A stretch of 64,000 bases of DNA from Nocardia tenerifensis NBRC 101015 (GTDB taxonomy: Bacteria; Actinomycetota; Actinomycetes; Mycobacteriales; Mycobacteriaceae): the NCBI RefSeq assembly GCF_000308715.1, contig NZ_BAGH01000612.1, forward strand, positions 1-64,000, written 5' to 3'. The position numbers and the translations under genes were made by a program. Positions within the stretch are counted from its first letter, which is position 1. Every line of letters begins with the position of its first letter. The notes under the pieces are model-generated. The model saw nothing but the letters and a program-made list of their open reading frames with translations, was not told the origin of the DNA and did not search any database. This document shows, in pieces, positions 1 through 8,663 of the stretch.

Positions 1-1143
1 GTACACGGGCACTTAGACACCGTCGAGCTGGCCGGATTGCCCTCGGCGATCGGGAAACTGGTCGATCTGGCATCGCAGAGGCAGGTCGATCCTGCTGCTC
101 TGTCAACGGCCGCCACTGAAGTCGGTGCCACGCTCGGGCCCTTGGCGGACTGGGTGACGCGGACGGCTGATGCGACGCAGCGACAACCGGAATCCGGAAA
201 CGCACAGGAGATTCCGCAGGATCTGCTGGCCGGCTTGTCGCATTCCGATCTATCGGCCGCGATGGCCGCACTGTCCGACCTGAGTGTCCCTGCCAGTACC
301 GATCCTGCGAGTTCAGCCAAGCAGCTCGCGGATGCGACTGCGCCACTGACGGATTCGCTGACGAACTCCGGGCCGGAGGCTCTCGCGCAGGCGACGCGCA
401 TGCTGGGCCTGGCAAAGCCCTCCGCGTTGGTCGGGCAGGTCACCAACGTGTTGACCAACGGGCTCGCGCTGGCAACCAACCTTCCCACTGTCGTCGACAC
501 CCTCACCAAACTCGCAGCCGCGGTCGTCGATATGAATATGGCGCTGCCGGAGAAGGTCTCGCTGCTGCATCGATTGTTCGGAGAACTCAACAACGGGTTC
601 GCGCCGCTGGTGGCCATGGCCGACGGGGTCGACCTGGGCTTGGTCTCGAAGTTTATTGCGCTCATCCCCGACACCACCGGCGCCGCCCAGATCGCATCGA
701 TGGTCGTGGGTCTGTTGGAGAACCTGGATCTGGTGGCTTTGGCACGGCAAGCCGGCCGGCTGCAGGAAGACCTCTGGGGCATCGCCGAGGCGCTTGCCAA
801 AGCTGCCGATCCTGTCCAGATCGCCGCGCGAGTGGCCGCGCTCGGACCGACGATGCTCGGATTCGCCACCCTGGCACTGAACGCAGTGACCGGTGAGAAA
901 ACGGCACCCTCCACGAACGTCGGCGGTATGGGGTCAACGCAGACCCCAGCCCTATCCGGAGACCGCCAGGCCATGGATGCGCTGGCACTGTTGACCGCCG
1001 AGGGGCTCACCGCTGCCAACTTCCTCGCTTCCGGCGTGCACCAGAACTATCAGAACTACCTGGTCGACGGACAGCGCAACACCGTGCAGTGGTTAACCGA
1101 CTGGTTCGCCGCCCGAATCCGGCACGTCACCGGAGGCGTCTGA
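1..1143 (+). CDS. Hypothetical protein, 5'-truncated by the window edge
   Basis: The reading frame is open from the first base, so the true start probably lies upstream; a TTG at 37 is the first start-like codon inside the window. The visible part is about 380 residues of Ala/Leu-rich, mostly helical sequence. I see no signal peptide, catalytic motif or clear membrane segment. The stop overlaps the ATG of the NlpC/P60 gene (TGATG), so it is translationally coupled to the conjugation operon and is probably one of its structural or accessory proteins. I do not recognise the family. Confidence 0.6.
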   Translation, partial: VHGHLDTVELAGLPSAIGKLVDLASQRQVDPAALSTAATEVGATLGPLADWVTRTADATQRQPESGNAQEIPQDLLAGLSHSDLSAAMAALSDLSVPASTDPASSAKQLADATAPLTDSLTNSGPEALAQATRMLGLAKPSALVGQVTNVLTNGLALATNLPTVVDTLTKLAAAVVDMNMALPEKVSLLHRLFGELNNGFAPLVAMADGVDLGLVSKFIALIPDTTGAAQIASMVVGLLENLDLVALARQAGRLQEDLWGIAEALAKAADPVQIAARVAALGPTMLGFATLALNAVTGEKTAPSTNVGGMGSTQTPALSGDRQAMDALALLTAEGLTAANFLASGVHQNYQNYLVDGQRNTVQWLTDWFAARIRHVTGGV

Positions 1144-2264
1144 TGGCCGCCCCGCTTGTAGCCGCACTGCTGACCGGTGTAGTGGTGGCTGCCGGGATCA
1201 TGCTGTTGGGCTCAGAAGACACGGTCGCGACCAGTCCTGGTTGCCTACCCAACATTCCGCGCACCGCACGACGTGATGCCCCGATCGAGGTGGCGATGCC
1301 GCGGCCAGTCGGTCCGGCATCGGTCGCGGGCTACACCGACAAGCAGATCGCCATTGCACGCATCGCGATCGAAGTCGGCCGCCAGCGCGGAATGCCTGAG
1401 CTAGGGGTAACCGCCGCGCTGCTGGCCGCGGCAGCGGAAAGTGATTTTCAGAACTACGCCAACTCGACCGTGCCGGAGTCGCTGCGTTACGACCACGACA
1501 TTGTCGGTTCCGACTACGACTCGGTAGGGCCCTGGCAGCTACGCGCATCGATCTGGGGTTCGGTCGGGATGGCGCAGCTGATGAACCCGCGCTACCAAGC
1601 GAATTGGTTCTATGACCAGCTCGGCAAGCTTCCCGGCTGGCAGCAGATGCCCGCTGCCGAGATCGCCCAAGCCGTAGAGCGATCGGCGGTTCCCAGCGCC
1701 TACGGACGCCATGCCGAGCGAGTCACGCAGCTGCTGGCGGCGCTGGGAAACGGCACTAGGGCCATGCGCGTTGGCTGCGTCAACTCGGTGACCGATGGAT
1801 TCGGTCAACGAGTTCTGGACGCTGCTCACCGATGGATCGGCTGGCCCTACGTGTGGGGCGGTGGAGACGAAGCCGGGCCCACTGGAGGTGGTTTCGATTG
1901 TTCGGGCCTGACGTTGCATGCGATCTATGTCGCGTCGGAGGGTCGAATCAGGTTGCCGCACTACACCCAATCTCAGCTGGCGCATCCTGACGCACTCGAG
2001 GTTCCCCTTGGGCAGCAACGACCCGGGGACCTGATCTTCTTCACTGCTCCTGAACAAGCGGACTCTCACCACGTCGCGATCTATGCCGGAATCATCGACG
2101 GGGTCGAAAGTGTGCTTCACGCAGCGACATTCGGTGTCCCGGTCGTCTACGCCCCACTGGCGCAATGGTCCAAAGAACGGTGGGACATCAGACGCTACGG
2201 CGCAGGCGATGAGGCCGTGGCTGCTCAAGCCGCCGGGCAGCGAGCACCTGGACCCGGCCACTAG
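1143..2264 (+). CDS. Cell-wall hydrolase with transglycosylase-like and NlpC/P60 domains (VirB1-like)
   Basis: 373 residues from the ATG at 1143, chosen because it overlaps the upstream stop. An N-terminal hydrophobic segment (residues 5-22) should export or anchor it. Residues 60-200 resemble a lytic-transglycosylase-like helical domain. The C-terminal part is an NlpC/P60 papain-fold peptidase, with nucleophile Cys253 in FDCSG and base His310 in SHHVAIYAG. Family members cut peptidoglycan stem peptides. In actinobacterial and Gram-positive type IV secretion systems such two-domain hydrolases (VirB1 role) open the wall for the channel, which fits its place at the head of the T4SS genes. Confidence 0.88.
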   Translation: MAAPLVAALLTGVVVAAGIMLLGSEDTVATSPGCLPNIPRTARRDAPIEVAMPRPVGPASVAGYTDKQIAIARIAIEVGRQRGMPELGVTAALLAAAAESDFQNYANSTVPESLRYDHDIVGSDYDSVGPWQLRASIWGSVGMAQLMNPRYQANWFYDQLGKLPGWQQMPAAEIAQAVERSAVPSAYGRHAERVTQLLAALGNGTRAMRVGCVNSVTDGFGQRVLDAAHRWIGWPYVWGGGDEAGPTGGGFDCSGLTLHAIYVASEGRIRLPHYTQSQLAHPDALEVPLGQQRPGDLIFFTAPEQADSHHVAIYAGIIDGVESVLHAATFGVPVVYAPLAQWSKERWDIRRYGAGDEAVAAQAAGQRAPGPGH

Positions 2265-2313
2265 AGGGCCGCACGCGATCGACCCATCCACCGACTCCGA
2301 GGAGGCCGAGCTC

Positions 2314-3651
2314 ATGGACAACACCAGCGCACCCCACAGCGGCAACGACGACGAAGAGGACTACACGGCGGAGCGGCCGGTCAATCTGCGCCGCCAACGA
2401 CTGCGCCCGCGATACGAAACAACGTCAGCGCCAGAAGCTTCCGGCACCGAGCCGGAAGGAAACGAACGGGGGCCGAGCGGTCCTTACAGAGTGGAAGACT
2501 GGTCCGCGCCGGCCGCCTCGGAGCAGGACCTCGCCGCCGCACGCGAGGTCCGCTTGGCGATGGTGCTCGAACCGGCTCCCGCAGTCGAGAGCGAACCGGC
2601 GCGCTGGGGTTGGCGCGGTGCGCTCAACACAGTCGGGTGTCGCTTCAAGCCGTCAGCGGCCGGGCCGGAGGTTGCCTATCGGCGTGCGGTGCAACGCATC
2701 CGCCAACCGCTGCCCGGCACGTCGGTGGTCGCGGTCGCCAACCCCAAGGGCGGATCGGGGGTGACGCCGACAACGATCGTGCTGTCGGGATTGTTCGGCC
2801 AGTTTCGCGGCGGGCAGGTGGTGGCCTGGGACGCTAACGAAGCCTGTGGCACCCTCGCCGCCCGCGCGGCGGTCTGCGAAGGACCTGAAACCGTGTGGGA
2901 CGTCCTTGAATGTGCTCGCGAACTGTGCTCACCGGACCGCGACGCCTCGGCGCTGGGCAGACTGCTGCAGCGCCAGCCGACGCTGGACGAGGTCTTGGCC
3001 TCCGACCAAACACCGGCCGGCACCGCGACGTTGGGGCGCGAGGAATGCGCAGCGATCATGGCGGTACTGCGGCGGCAACGCACGATGATCCTGATCGACA
3101 CCGGCAGTAACGAACGCGCGCCCGCGTTCGAGTGGGCGATGGAGACCGCCACCCAGCTCGTAGTACCGGTCACCGGCCGCCGCGACAGCGTCGTCGCCGC
3201 CTTGCGACTCCTCGACGGCCTGGCCCAGTCCGGACATATTGCCCTGGCCGCCCGCGCCGTCGTCGTCTACGCCGAAGAACCCGGCACGAGCAGCGGGCGC
3301 GCCCTGGCGGCGTTGGATCGCGCAGGGGTTCAGCGAGTGCTGACGGTGCCATTCGACCGCATGCTCGCCGACGGCGATCGCATAATCCTGTCCCGCCTGG
3401 GCTGCGCGGGCGTACAGGCCTGGGCTGAGGTCGCGGCCGCGGTCGCTGACGGACTAGCCGAAGCGCTCGGTTCGCGCTGGGCGCCCGCGGATACCGACTT
3501 CGTGCCCGACTCACGGCCTGGGCCCGATCCTCGACACACGCGATCACACCGACAGTTGCCAGCCTGCGGGATGGACGAAAAGTCCGACGTCCGAAATGAA
3601 CGAAACATGTTGTGTGGCTGGAAAAGCGGCGCCTACACCGTGGACTGGTGA
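2314..3651 (+). CDS. ParA/MinD-like P-loop protein with atypical Walker A
   Basis: 445 residues; the ATG at 2314 follows an AGGAGG eight bases upstream, so I reject earlier in-frame starts inside the hydrolase gene. Residues 1-110 are acidic, charged and probably disordered. From about residue 138 a MinD/ParA-type fold follows, with a deviant Walker A in NPKGGSGVTPTT (Lys145). The usual KGGxGKTT is changed: the signature Lys145 is kept but the P-loop GK is replaced by GVTP. ILIDTGS near residue 260 resembles the switch II/Walker B region (DxG). It may position the transfer machinery; whether it hydrolyses ATP is doubtful given the altered loop. Confidence 0.7.
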   Translation: MDNTSAPHSGNDDEEDYTAERPVNLRRQRLRPRYETTSAPEASGTEPEGNERGPSGPYRVEDWSAPAASEQDLAAAREVRLAMVLEPAPAVESEPARWGWRGALNTVGCRFKPSAAGPEVAYRRAVQRIRQPLPGTSVVAVANPKGGSGVTPTTIVLSGLFGQFRGGQVVAWDANEACGTLAARAAVCEGPETVWDVLECARELCSPDRDASALGRLLQRQPTLDEVLASDQTPAGTATLGREECAAIMAVLRRQRTMILIDTGSNERAPAFEWAMETATQLVVPVTGRRDSVVAALRLLDGLAQSGHIALAARAVVVYAEEPGTSSGRALAALDRAGVQRVLTVPFDRMLADGDRIILSRLGCAGVQAWAEVAAAVADGLAEALGSRWAPADTDFVPDSRPGPDPRHTRSHRQLPACGMDEKSDVRNERNMLCGWKSGAYTVDW

Positions 3652-3739
3652 GCGACATGCGCTCCCGGCAAAACGAATCGAAGCAATCGGAACTATTCGC
3701 GGCTGCGCAAGCCGGTCGCATCGGAATGGAGGTGAAGCG

Positions 3740-4135
3740 ATGCTCACTCTGATTACGCGACGACGCATCCGTCGAACAGGTTGGGCCACGGTGGTCCTGG
3801 GCGCGGTGGGGTTGGCACTCGCGGCGGCTCCGACCGCGTCAGCCCAAGATATTCAGAATCCGCTCGATGGGGTGAGCCCGGACTTCGGGTTGTTCTCCGG
3901 ATCCCTCGACGCCACCTGGAAACGGATCGTCGCCTTCATCTGGGCGCTGATCATCATCGGCTCCGCGGTACGGGTCATCGTGGGCGCGTTCAAGGTCAAA
4001 CGAGCCAAGTCACGCGGCTATGCCAACGATCTGTCCGAGGGCTCCGAAGAACTACAAGACGCCCTGATCTCGGTGGCGTTGGTGGCCGCGGCATCCCCGC
4101 TGGTCGCAACGATCTTGTTCGTCGTCGGCGGATAG
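3740..4135 (+). CDS. Small membrane protein resembling VirB2/TrbC pilin
   Basis: 131 residues, starting at the ATG behind GGAGGTGAAGCG. It has a signal peptide ending near ASA-QD (about residue 35), then two hydrophobic helices at about 62-82 and 108-129, joined by a short basic-acidic loop. This is the size and topology of VirB2/TrbC-like subunits and of the small membrane proteins in this slot of actinobacterial T4SS operons. There is no diagnostic sequence motif, so the pilin assignment rests on topology and position between the ParA-like and VirB8-like genes. Confidence 0.6.
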   Translation: MLTLITRRRIRRTGWATVVLGAVGLALAAAPTASAQDIQNPLDGVSPDFGLFSGSLDATWKRIVAFIWALIIIGSAVRVIVGAFKVKRAKSRGYANDLSEGSEELQDALISVALVAAASPLVATILFVVGG

Positions 4136-4215
4136 CCGCCATCAGGTCACGCGACCCGCGCCGGCCTGACATCGATGACCGATCCCGCCTGGTGCGGGTA
4201 AGGAGGCATTTCCCC

Positions 4216-4950
4216 ATGAAGTGGAACGCCAAGGGATTCGGCGACCTGACCCCAGACACACCAGGTCAGGCGCCTGGCACCACCCAGTCGACTCGCAATA
4301 GGAAAACTCCACGGCAGATCCTGATCGCGGGCATGGTGCTGGTTTCGATCGCGGTCACCGGAATGCTCGTCCTCAACAGCTGCGAGAAGGACGATCCCGC
4401 CAGCGCCGGCTCCGGCAATTCGGTGCGCGCACCCCACGGGCCCACCGGTGTACGCGACGGCGTCCCAATCGGTTACAGCCGCGACCACGAAGGCGCCGCG
4501 ACAGCCGCGGTAAACACCGTGCAGGCATTGACCCAAGCCGGCCAAGGGCGGATCGCGATGGCAGCGGTCGAAGCGGCGTTAATCGCACGTGATCCGGGTC
4601 TGCGACTGCGGAAGTGGATCGAGAACGGCCGAGATCGTGCCGAGGATTCGAGCGTGCTCAATATCGTTCCCGCTGCGGTGAGCGTCACCGGCCACAGTGA
4701 ATCCTCAGCCCACGTCGGGGTGTGGGTGATGGTGGTGTCGCGCTCCCAAATCAATCCGCAATCGCCGATGTCGGTGAATACCGCGTGGGCGACCGACACC
4801 GTCGACCTGGTGTGGGAGGACGGGGATTGGCAGGTCAAGGAGCTCTCGTCGAAAACAGGGCCGGAACCCGGGGAGCTGACCAACATCACGAAGGATTCGC
4901 CTCTGGGACAACCCCTGGAGGCCGGCCACTACTCGGTCTATATCAACTGA
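4216..4950 (+). CDS. VirB8/TcpC-like conjugal transfer protein
   Basis: 244 residues with an AAGGAGG ribosome binding site about ten bases before the ATG at 4216. The N-terminus is cytoplasmic and charged, one membrane helix spans residues 34-54, and the rest is an extracytoplasmic domain of about 185 residues. The pattern of a helical lead-in followed by beta strands ending in VDLVWEDGDWQVKEL is typical of the NTF2-like fold of VirB8 and TcpC. Such proteins are bitopic scaffold components of T4SS channels. It sits immediately before the polytopic VirB6-like gene. Family membership is inferred from topology and the terminal motif, not from high identity. Confidence 0.68.
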   Translation: MKWNAKGFGDLTPDTPGQAPGTTQSTRNRKTPRQILIAGMVLVSIAVTGMLVLNSCEKDDPASAGSGNSVRAPHGPTGVRDGVPIGYSRDHEGAATAAVNTVQALTQAGQGRIAMAAVEAALIARDPGLRLRKWIENGRDRAEDSSVLNIVPAAVSVTGHSESSAHVGVWVMVVSRSQINPQSPMSVNTAWATDTVDLVWEDGDWQVKELSSKTGPEPGELTNITKDSPLGQPLEAGHYSVYIN

Positions 4951-4965
4951 AAGGGGCTGGGTGAG

Positions 4966-7080
4966 ATGAGAATTCGGGATCGGCTTCGACTAGCGGCGGG
5001 ACTGCTGTGTGTGATGTGGATGTTCGCCACATTGGGCAGCGGGCTCGCATCAGCACATCCCGCACAGCCGGTCCCGGCTGGGGCGCTTCCTCAAGGATTC
5101 CCCTTCGACCTACGCCAATTCGTCGATCGCACAGAGGAATTCCGGTCGGGTCCCTGGTTCTCCGGCGCCTGTTCGGGCCGTGGCGGTGATATCGGTGCCT
5201 ACGTCAATGCTGTGATGGCGGTGGAAGGCCGGCTCATCTACTGGGCCGTGACACCGGAGAAGCGAAAGGAACTGGTAGGTGGCGAGGTAGGGACTGGAAC
5301 CGAGCCGCCGCCGCAATCGCTTCCTCGCGTATTTCCCGCGGGTGATTCCTCCTTCGCGATGCCCTCCGCCTGTGCGGACGATCTGAAACAGTGGGCCCGG
5401 CCTGCCGAGAATGCCTGGGGCTTCAACTGGGCGAAGACCCCAGACCAGAACTCGCTGCAGGCGATGCGCAAATCCGTGGGCGCGGAGGAATTCGCGATCG
5501 TGCCCTTCGAAGCCTGGACCGACCCCTGCTCGGTGAACGGGATGTACTGCAACCATGGCTTTTTCGTCGAATGCGATCGACCGGAGCTGCCGCACATCGA
5601 CCAGGAAACTTGCCTCGATTGGAATCGTGCGGTGGGCCGGTTGTTCGTCGGCACGGCGCATTGGATCGATCGCAATACCAGTTTCGGTGATCGGCTCCGT
5701 GGGTCGGTGTTCGGGGAGGTGATTGCCGCCGGAGCGGCTGTGGTAGAGGCGTTTTCGTGGTTGTGGCACACGGCCGCGGCGGTGGTGCGGTTCATCGATG
5801 ACCCGCAGAGTGTGATCGATGACTGGGCGAATTCCTCAAAGGACAGCGCGGTCGATCTGACGGCGCGAGTGTTGGAAGGCTTGTCACAGACCGGGCGTTT
5901 CGACCCGGAGGCGGAATGGTTTCACCGTTGGTATGCGCTGAGCACCGGTCTCGGTGTGATGGTGATGGGATTGATGACCCTCCTGGCGATCTGGCGGACT
6001 GCGGCCAAGGGTCAGACGATCAAATCGATCACCGCAGACCTGGGGGCATATCTGCCCGCGGGGATCGTGTTGATGCTATTCGCGCCAGCGTTGGCGGCCT
6101 GGGTGATGGCGGCGGCCAACGCCGTGACTGAGTCGGTCGTAGCGGCCTCCGGCCCCGAACAGGGGGCGATGGTCAACAACCTGCAGCAGTTCACCAGCGA
6201 CCTGACCGACAAATCCCTCGCCGGCGGCGTTCTGGTCGGACTGTTGTTGTTTCTGCTTCTGATCGTGGCGGTGCTATCGGTGTTCTTCGGTCTACTCGTG
6301 CACCAGGTCGCGCTGCCCTGCCTCGCGATCGGCGCCGGGATCGGATTCGGGATGTGGGTGCACCCGCAGTGGCGGCGCAAAGCGTTGCGGCCGGTTCTAG
6401 TGTTCCTGGCCGTCGTAGTGTCCAAACCGCTGCTGTTTCTGCTCCTGGGCACGGTCAGCGGGCTGATGAACGCCGCCCTGACCAATACCGGCGGCCCGGA
6501 AAAGTTGTCGACACTGAGCCAATTGTGTTTGGTCATCGTGGCTTTCGCTGTAGTGGGGCTTGCGCCGTGGTCGTTGCTGCGGTACGCGCCGCTGCTGCCG
6601 TCGCGACCAGACGCCACCGGGTTCGGCCAATCGGGTTCGATGATGGCCGGCGCGGCCAGTGGAGCCGGTGCGGCGATGTCGTGGCACGCACGCAGCGGTC
6701 GCGGGCTCGGCCGCAACGCAGCCAGCAGCAGGGGTGGAAGCGGTGGCGAAAGTCAAAGCAAGACAGGTGATCCGGGATGGCGGACCGCGGGAAGTAGCGA
6801 TGGCCGCTCGGCCACCGAAGCCCAATTGGGAAACCGGCTCGCCGCCAACACCAACGCGCAGGGCGCAAACCAGGGGAGCGGGAGCCGCACGGGTCGTGCG
6901 CTGCAATCCATGGCGCAGGTCGGGAAATCCGTCGGCGGTTTGGGCGTCAAGTCGGCTCTGGCCGGGGGCATGATCGCCGCCCCGATCGCCGCTCAAGCCG
7001 CGGGTGGGGCGTTGAACAAAGCTCGGTCGGTCGCCGAATCCGCGCCCGGTGAGGCCGAGTCGGAGCCGGAGGCCAAATGA
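4966..7080 (+). CDS. VirB6/TrbL-like polytopic T4SS membrane protein
   Basis: 704 residues. A signal peptide (about 1-30) is followed by a roughly 250-residue extracytoplasmic domain containing several Cys residues that could form disulphides. A cluster of at least five hydrophobic helices lies between about 325 and 560. The last 140 residues are a Gly/Ser/Ala-rich cytoplasmic tail of low complexity. This matches VirB6/TrbL-class inner-membrane channel proteins in actinobacterial conjugative systems, where the tail is long and variable. Its last four bases overlap the next gene (ATGA), indicating coupled translation. Confidence 0.75.
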   Translation: MRIRDRLRLAAGLLCVMWMFATLGSGLASAHPAQPVPAGALPQGFPFDLRQFVDRTEEFRSGPWFSGACSGRGGDIGAYVNAVMAVEGRLIYWAVTPEKRKELVGGEVGTGTEPPPQSLPRVFPAGDSSFAMPSACADDLKQWARPAENAWGFNWAKTPDQNSLQAMRKSVGAEEFAIVPFEAWTDPCSVNGMYCNHGFFVECDRPELPHIDQETCLDWNRAVGRLFVGTAHWIDRNTSFGDRLRGSVFGEVIAAGAAVVEAFSWLWHTAAAVVRFIDDPQSVIDDWANSSKDSAVDLTARVLEGLSQTGRFDPEAEWFHRWYALSTGLGVMVMGLMTLLAIWRTAAKGQTIKSITADLGAYLPAGIVLMLFAPALAAWVMAAANAVTESVVAASGPEQGAMVNNLQQFTSDLTDKSLAGGVLVGLLLFLLLIVAVLSVFFGLLVHQVALPCLAIGAGIGFGMWVHPQWRRKALRPVLVFLAVVVSKPLLFLLLGTVSGLMNAALTNTGGPEKLSTLSQLCLVIVAFAVVGLAPWSLLRYAPLLPSRPDATGFGQSGSMMAGAASGAGAAMSWHARSGRGLGRNAASSRGGSGGESQSKTGDPGWRTAGSSDGRSATEAQLGNRLAANTNAQGANQGSGSRTGRALQSMAQVGKSVGGLGVKSALAGGMIAAPIAAQAAGGALNKARSVAESAPGEAESEPEAK

Positions 7081-8651
7081 CTACCGAACAGCGCACCTGC
7101 ATCCTCGGCGGTGAAATCGCCCGTCGCTCTTGGCTTGGCCTGTCGCGTCCGGTGCTGATCAGCTGGGGGATCGGGCTGGGTGTGGCGGTCGCGCTATATC
7201 TGCTGGCGGGCGGGGCCTCCTGGTCATTGGTGGTGGACCTAGTCATGTTGGCCGCGATGTTCGCCGCCACGATGGAATGGCACGACAAACCCTCCTGGGC
7301 AGCGTGCCGACTCCACACACTGCGCAACTGGCTGCGGCGTCGCCGCGGGGAACACGTGTACCGCAACTGCGAGGACCCGAGTTTCGGTGACCCGAACAAG
7401 GATCCGGGGTGGGAGTTCCCACCGCCCCTGGGCAATACCACTCCGCTGCCGGTGGCCGGGACCGGTCTGGACGACATGTTCATTCTGCGCACCGCCAATC
7501 CTGGTGAACGCTCGAGCTACTGCACGATCCTCGCGGTCGAAGGCGTCGCGGACGGGCTACGCGGCGATGCCGCCTACGCCGCGTCCTCGGCCGCATTCGG
7601 AACGTTCCTGGCGCAGCTGGCGCGATCGAGCTCCCACATCCGCGGGATACAGCTGCTGCACCGCAGCGTCCCGCATGACATGACCCAGCACACCCGTTGG
7701 GCCGAAGCCCGCGTCGCCGAACTCACCGACCCCCGCTTGGCGCCCGCGGTGGAATCGTATGGGGCACTGATCGATCTGGCTGCTCCGCTGGCCGAAGAAC
7801 ACCGGTCGGTGATTGTGCTGCGGATCCCGCAGACCGAGGCGTTCATGTCCGAGACCGCGCGCATCGCCCGCACCAAATCTGCGAGCCCCGCAGCCGCTAT
7901 CGCACAGCTTGTCCGCGACGAAACCGAACGCGCCACAAGACTTCTCGCGCTCGCGGGCATGGGACGCATCGACGTCCTCGGTGAGCGGCGCGCGTGTGCG
8001 CTGATCCGGGCGTTCATCGACCCCAGCTTCAAAATCGATCGCCACCGCGACGCTGCGTGGGCAACCTGCTGGCCGAGCTATGTCGGCGGCCGCGACAACG
8101 TCGCCATCGGCGCCGATGGTGCGTGGCGCACCCGGGTCGGCTACCTGCCTCCCCGCGCGATCGAACCCGTCGCGCTGGGACCCTTGTGGCTGACGCCGCT
8201 GCTGACCGGCGTGGAAGCCGATCCCGGCGACGACGACACCGCCCCGATGCCGACCATTCGCACTGTAGCCGTGCGCATTGATTTCGTGCCCGCCCACCGA
8301 GCGCGCGCCGCCGCCCGTGGCGACTTCACCGCCGACCAGGCCCGGCGCACCAAGGAAGCCCGCAAAGGCAAACTCGACGACGGATCCACCGAAGTTCTGG
8401 CCAGCGCGTCCGATCGCCGCCGCAATGATCTCGTTCCCGGCTCTGGACATCACGGCGCGATCTACTCCGCCGCGATCGCAGTCACCGGCCGCGACTCCGA
8501 TGACGTCGAACGGGCCTGCCTGCGCGTCACCGAAGCCGCCCACGAATCCGCGATCGCCGAAATCGACTGGGCCACCGGCAATCACGACACCGCACTGTTC
8601 CTCACCCTGCCCCTCGGGCGAGGCCTGGCCGCCACCCGCTACAGCCGATAG
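7077..8651 (+). CDS. SCO6880-family / PrgI-like T4SS protein
   Basis: 524 residues; the start overlaps the VirB6-like stop by four bases. Two closely spaced membrane helices occupy about residues 27-65, followed by a basic loop and a large soluble domain. The arrangement matches the SCO6880 family found in actinobacterial conjugation loci, which combines a PrgI/VirB3-like membrane anchor with a domain related to the N-terminal part of VirB4. I see no Walker motif, as expected, because the ATPase half is in the next gene. It probably docks the VirB4 ATPase to the membrane. Confidence 0.72.
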   Translation: MTTEQRTCILGGEIARRSWLGLSRPVLISWGIGLGVAVALYLLAGGASWSLVVDLVMLAAMFAATMEWHDKPSWAACRLHTLRNWLRRRRGEHVYRNCEDPSFGDPNKDPGWEFPPPLGNTTPLPVAGTGLDDMFILRTANPGERSSYCTILAVEGVADGLRGDAAYAASSAAFGTFLAQLARSSSHIRGIQLLHRSVPHDMTQHTRWAEARVAELTDPRLAPAVESYGALIDLAAPLAEEHRSVIVLRIPQTEAFMSETARIARTKSASPAAAIAQLVRDETERATRLLALAGMGRIDVLGERRACALIRAFIDPSFKIDRHRDAAWATCWPSYVGGRDNVAIGADGAWRTRVGYLPPRAIEPVALGPLWLTPLLTGVEADPGDDDTAPMPTIRTVAVRIDFVPAHRARAAARGDFTADQARRTKEARKGKLDDGSTEVLASASDRRRNDLVPGSGHHGAIYSAAIAVTGRDSDDVERACLRVTEAAHESAIAEIDWATGNHDTALFLTLPLGRGLAATRYSR

Positions 8652-8663
8652 GAGGAAGCCGCG

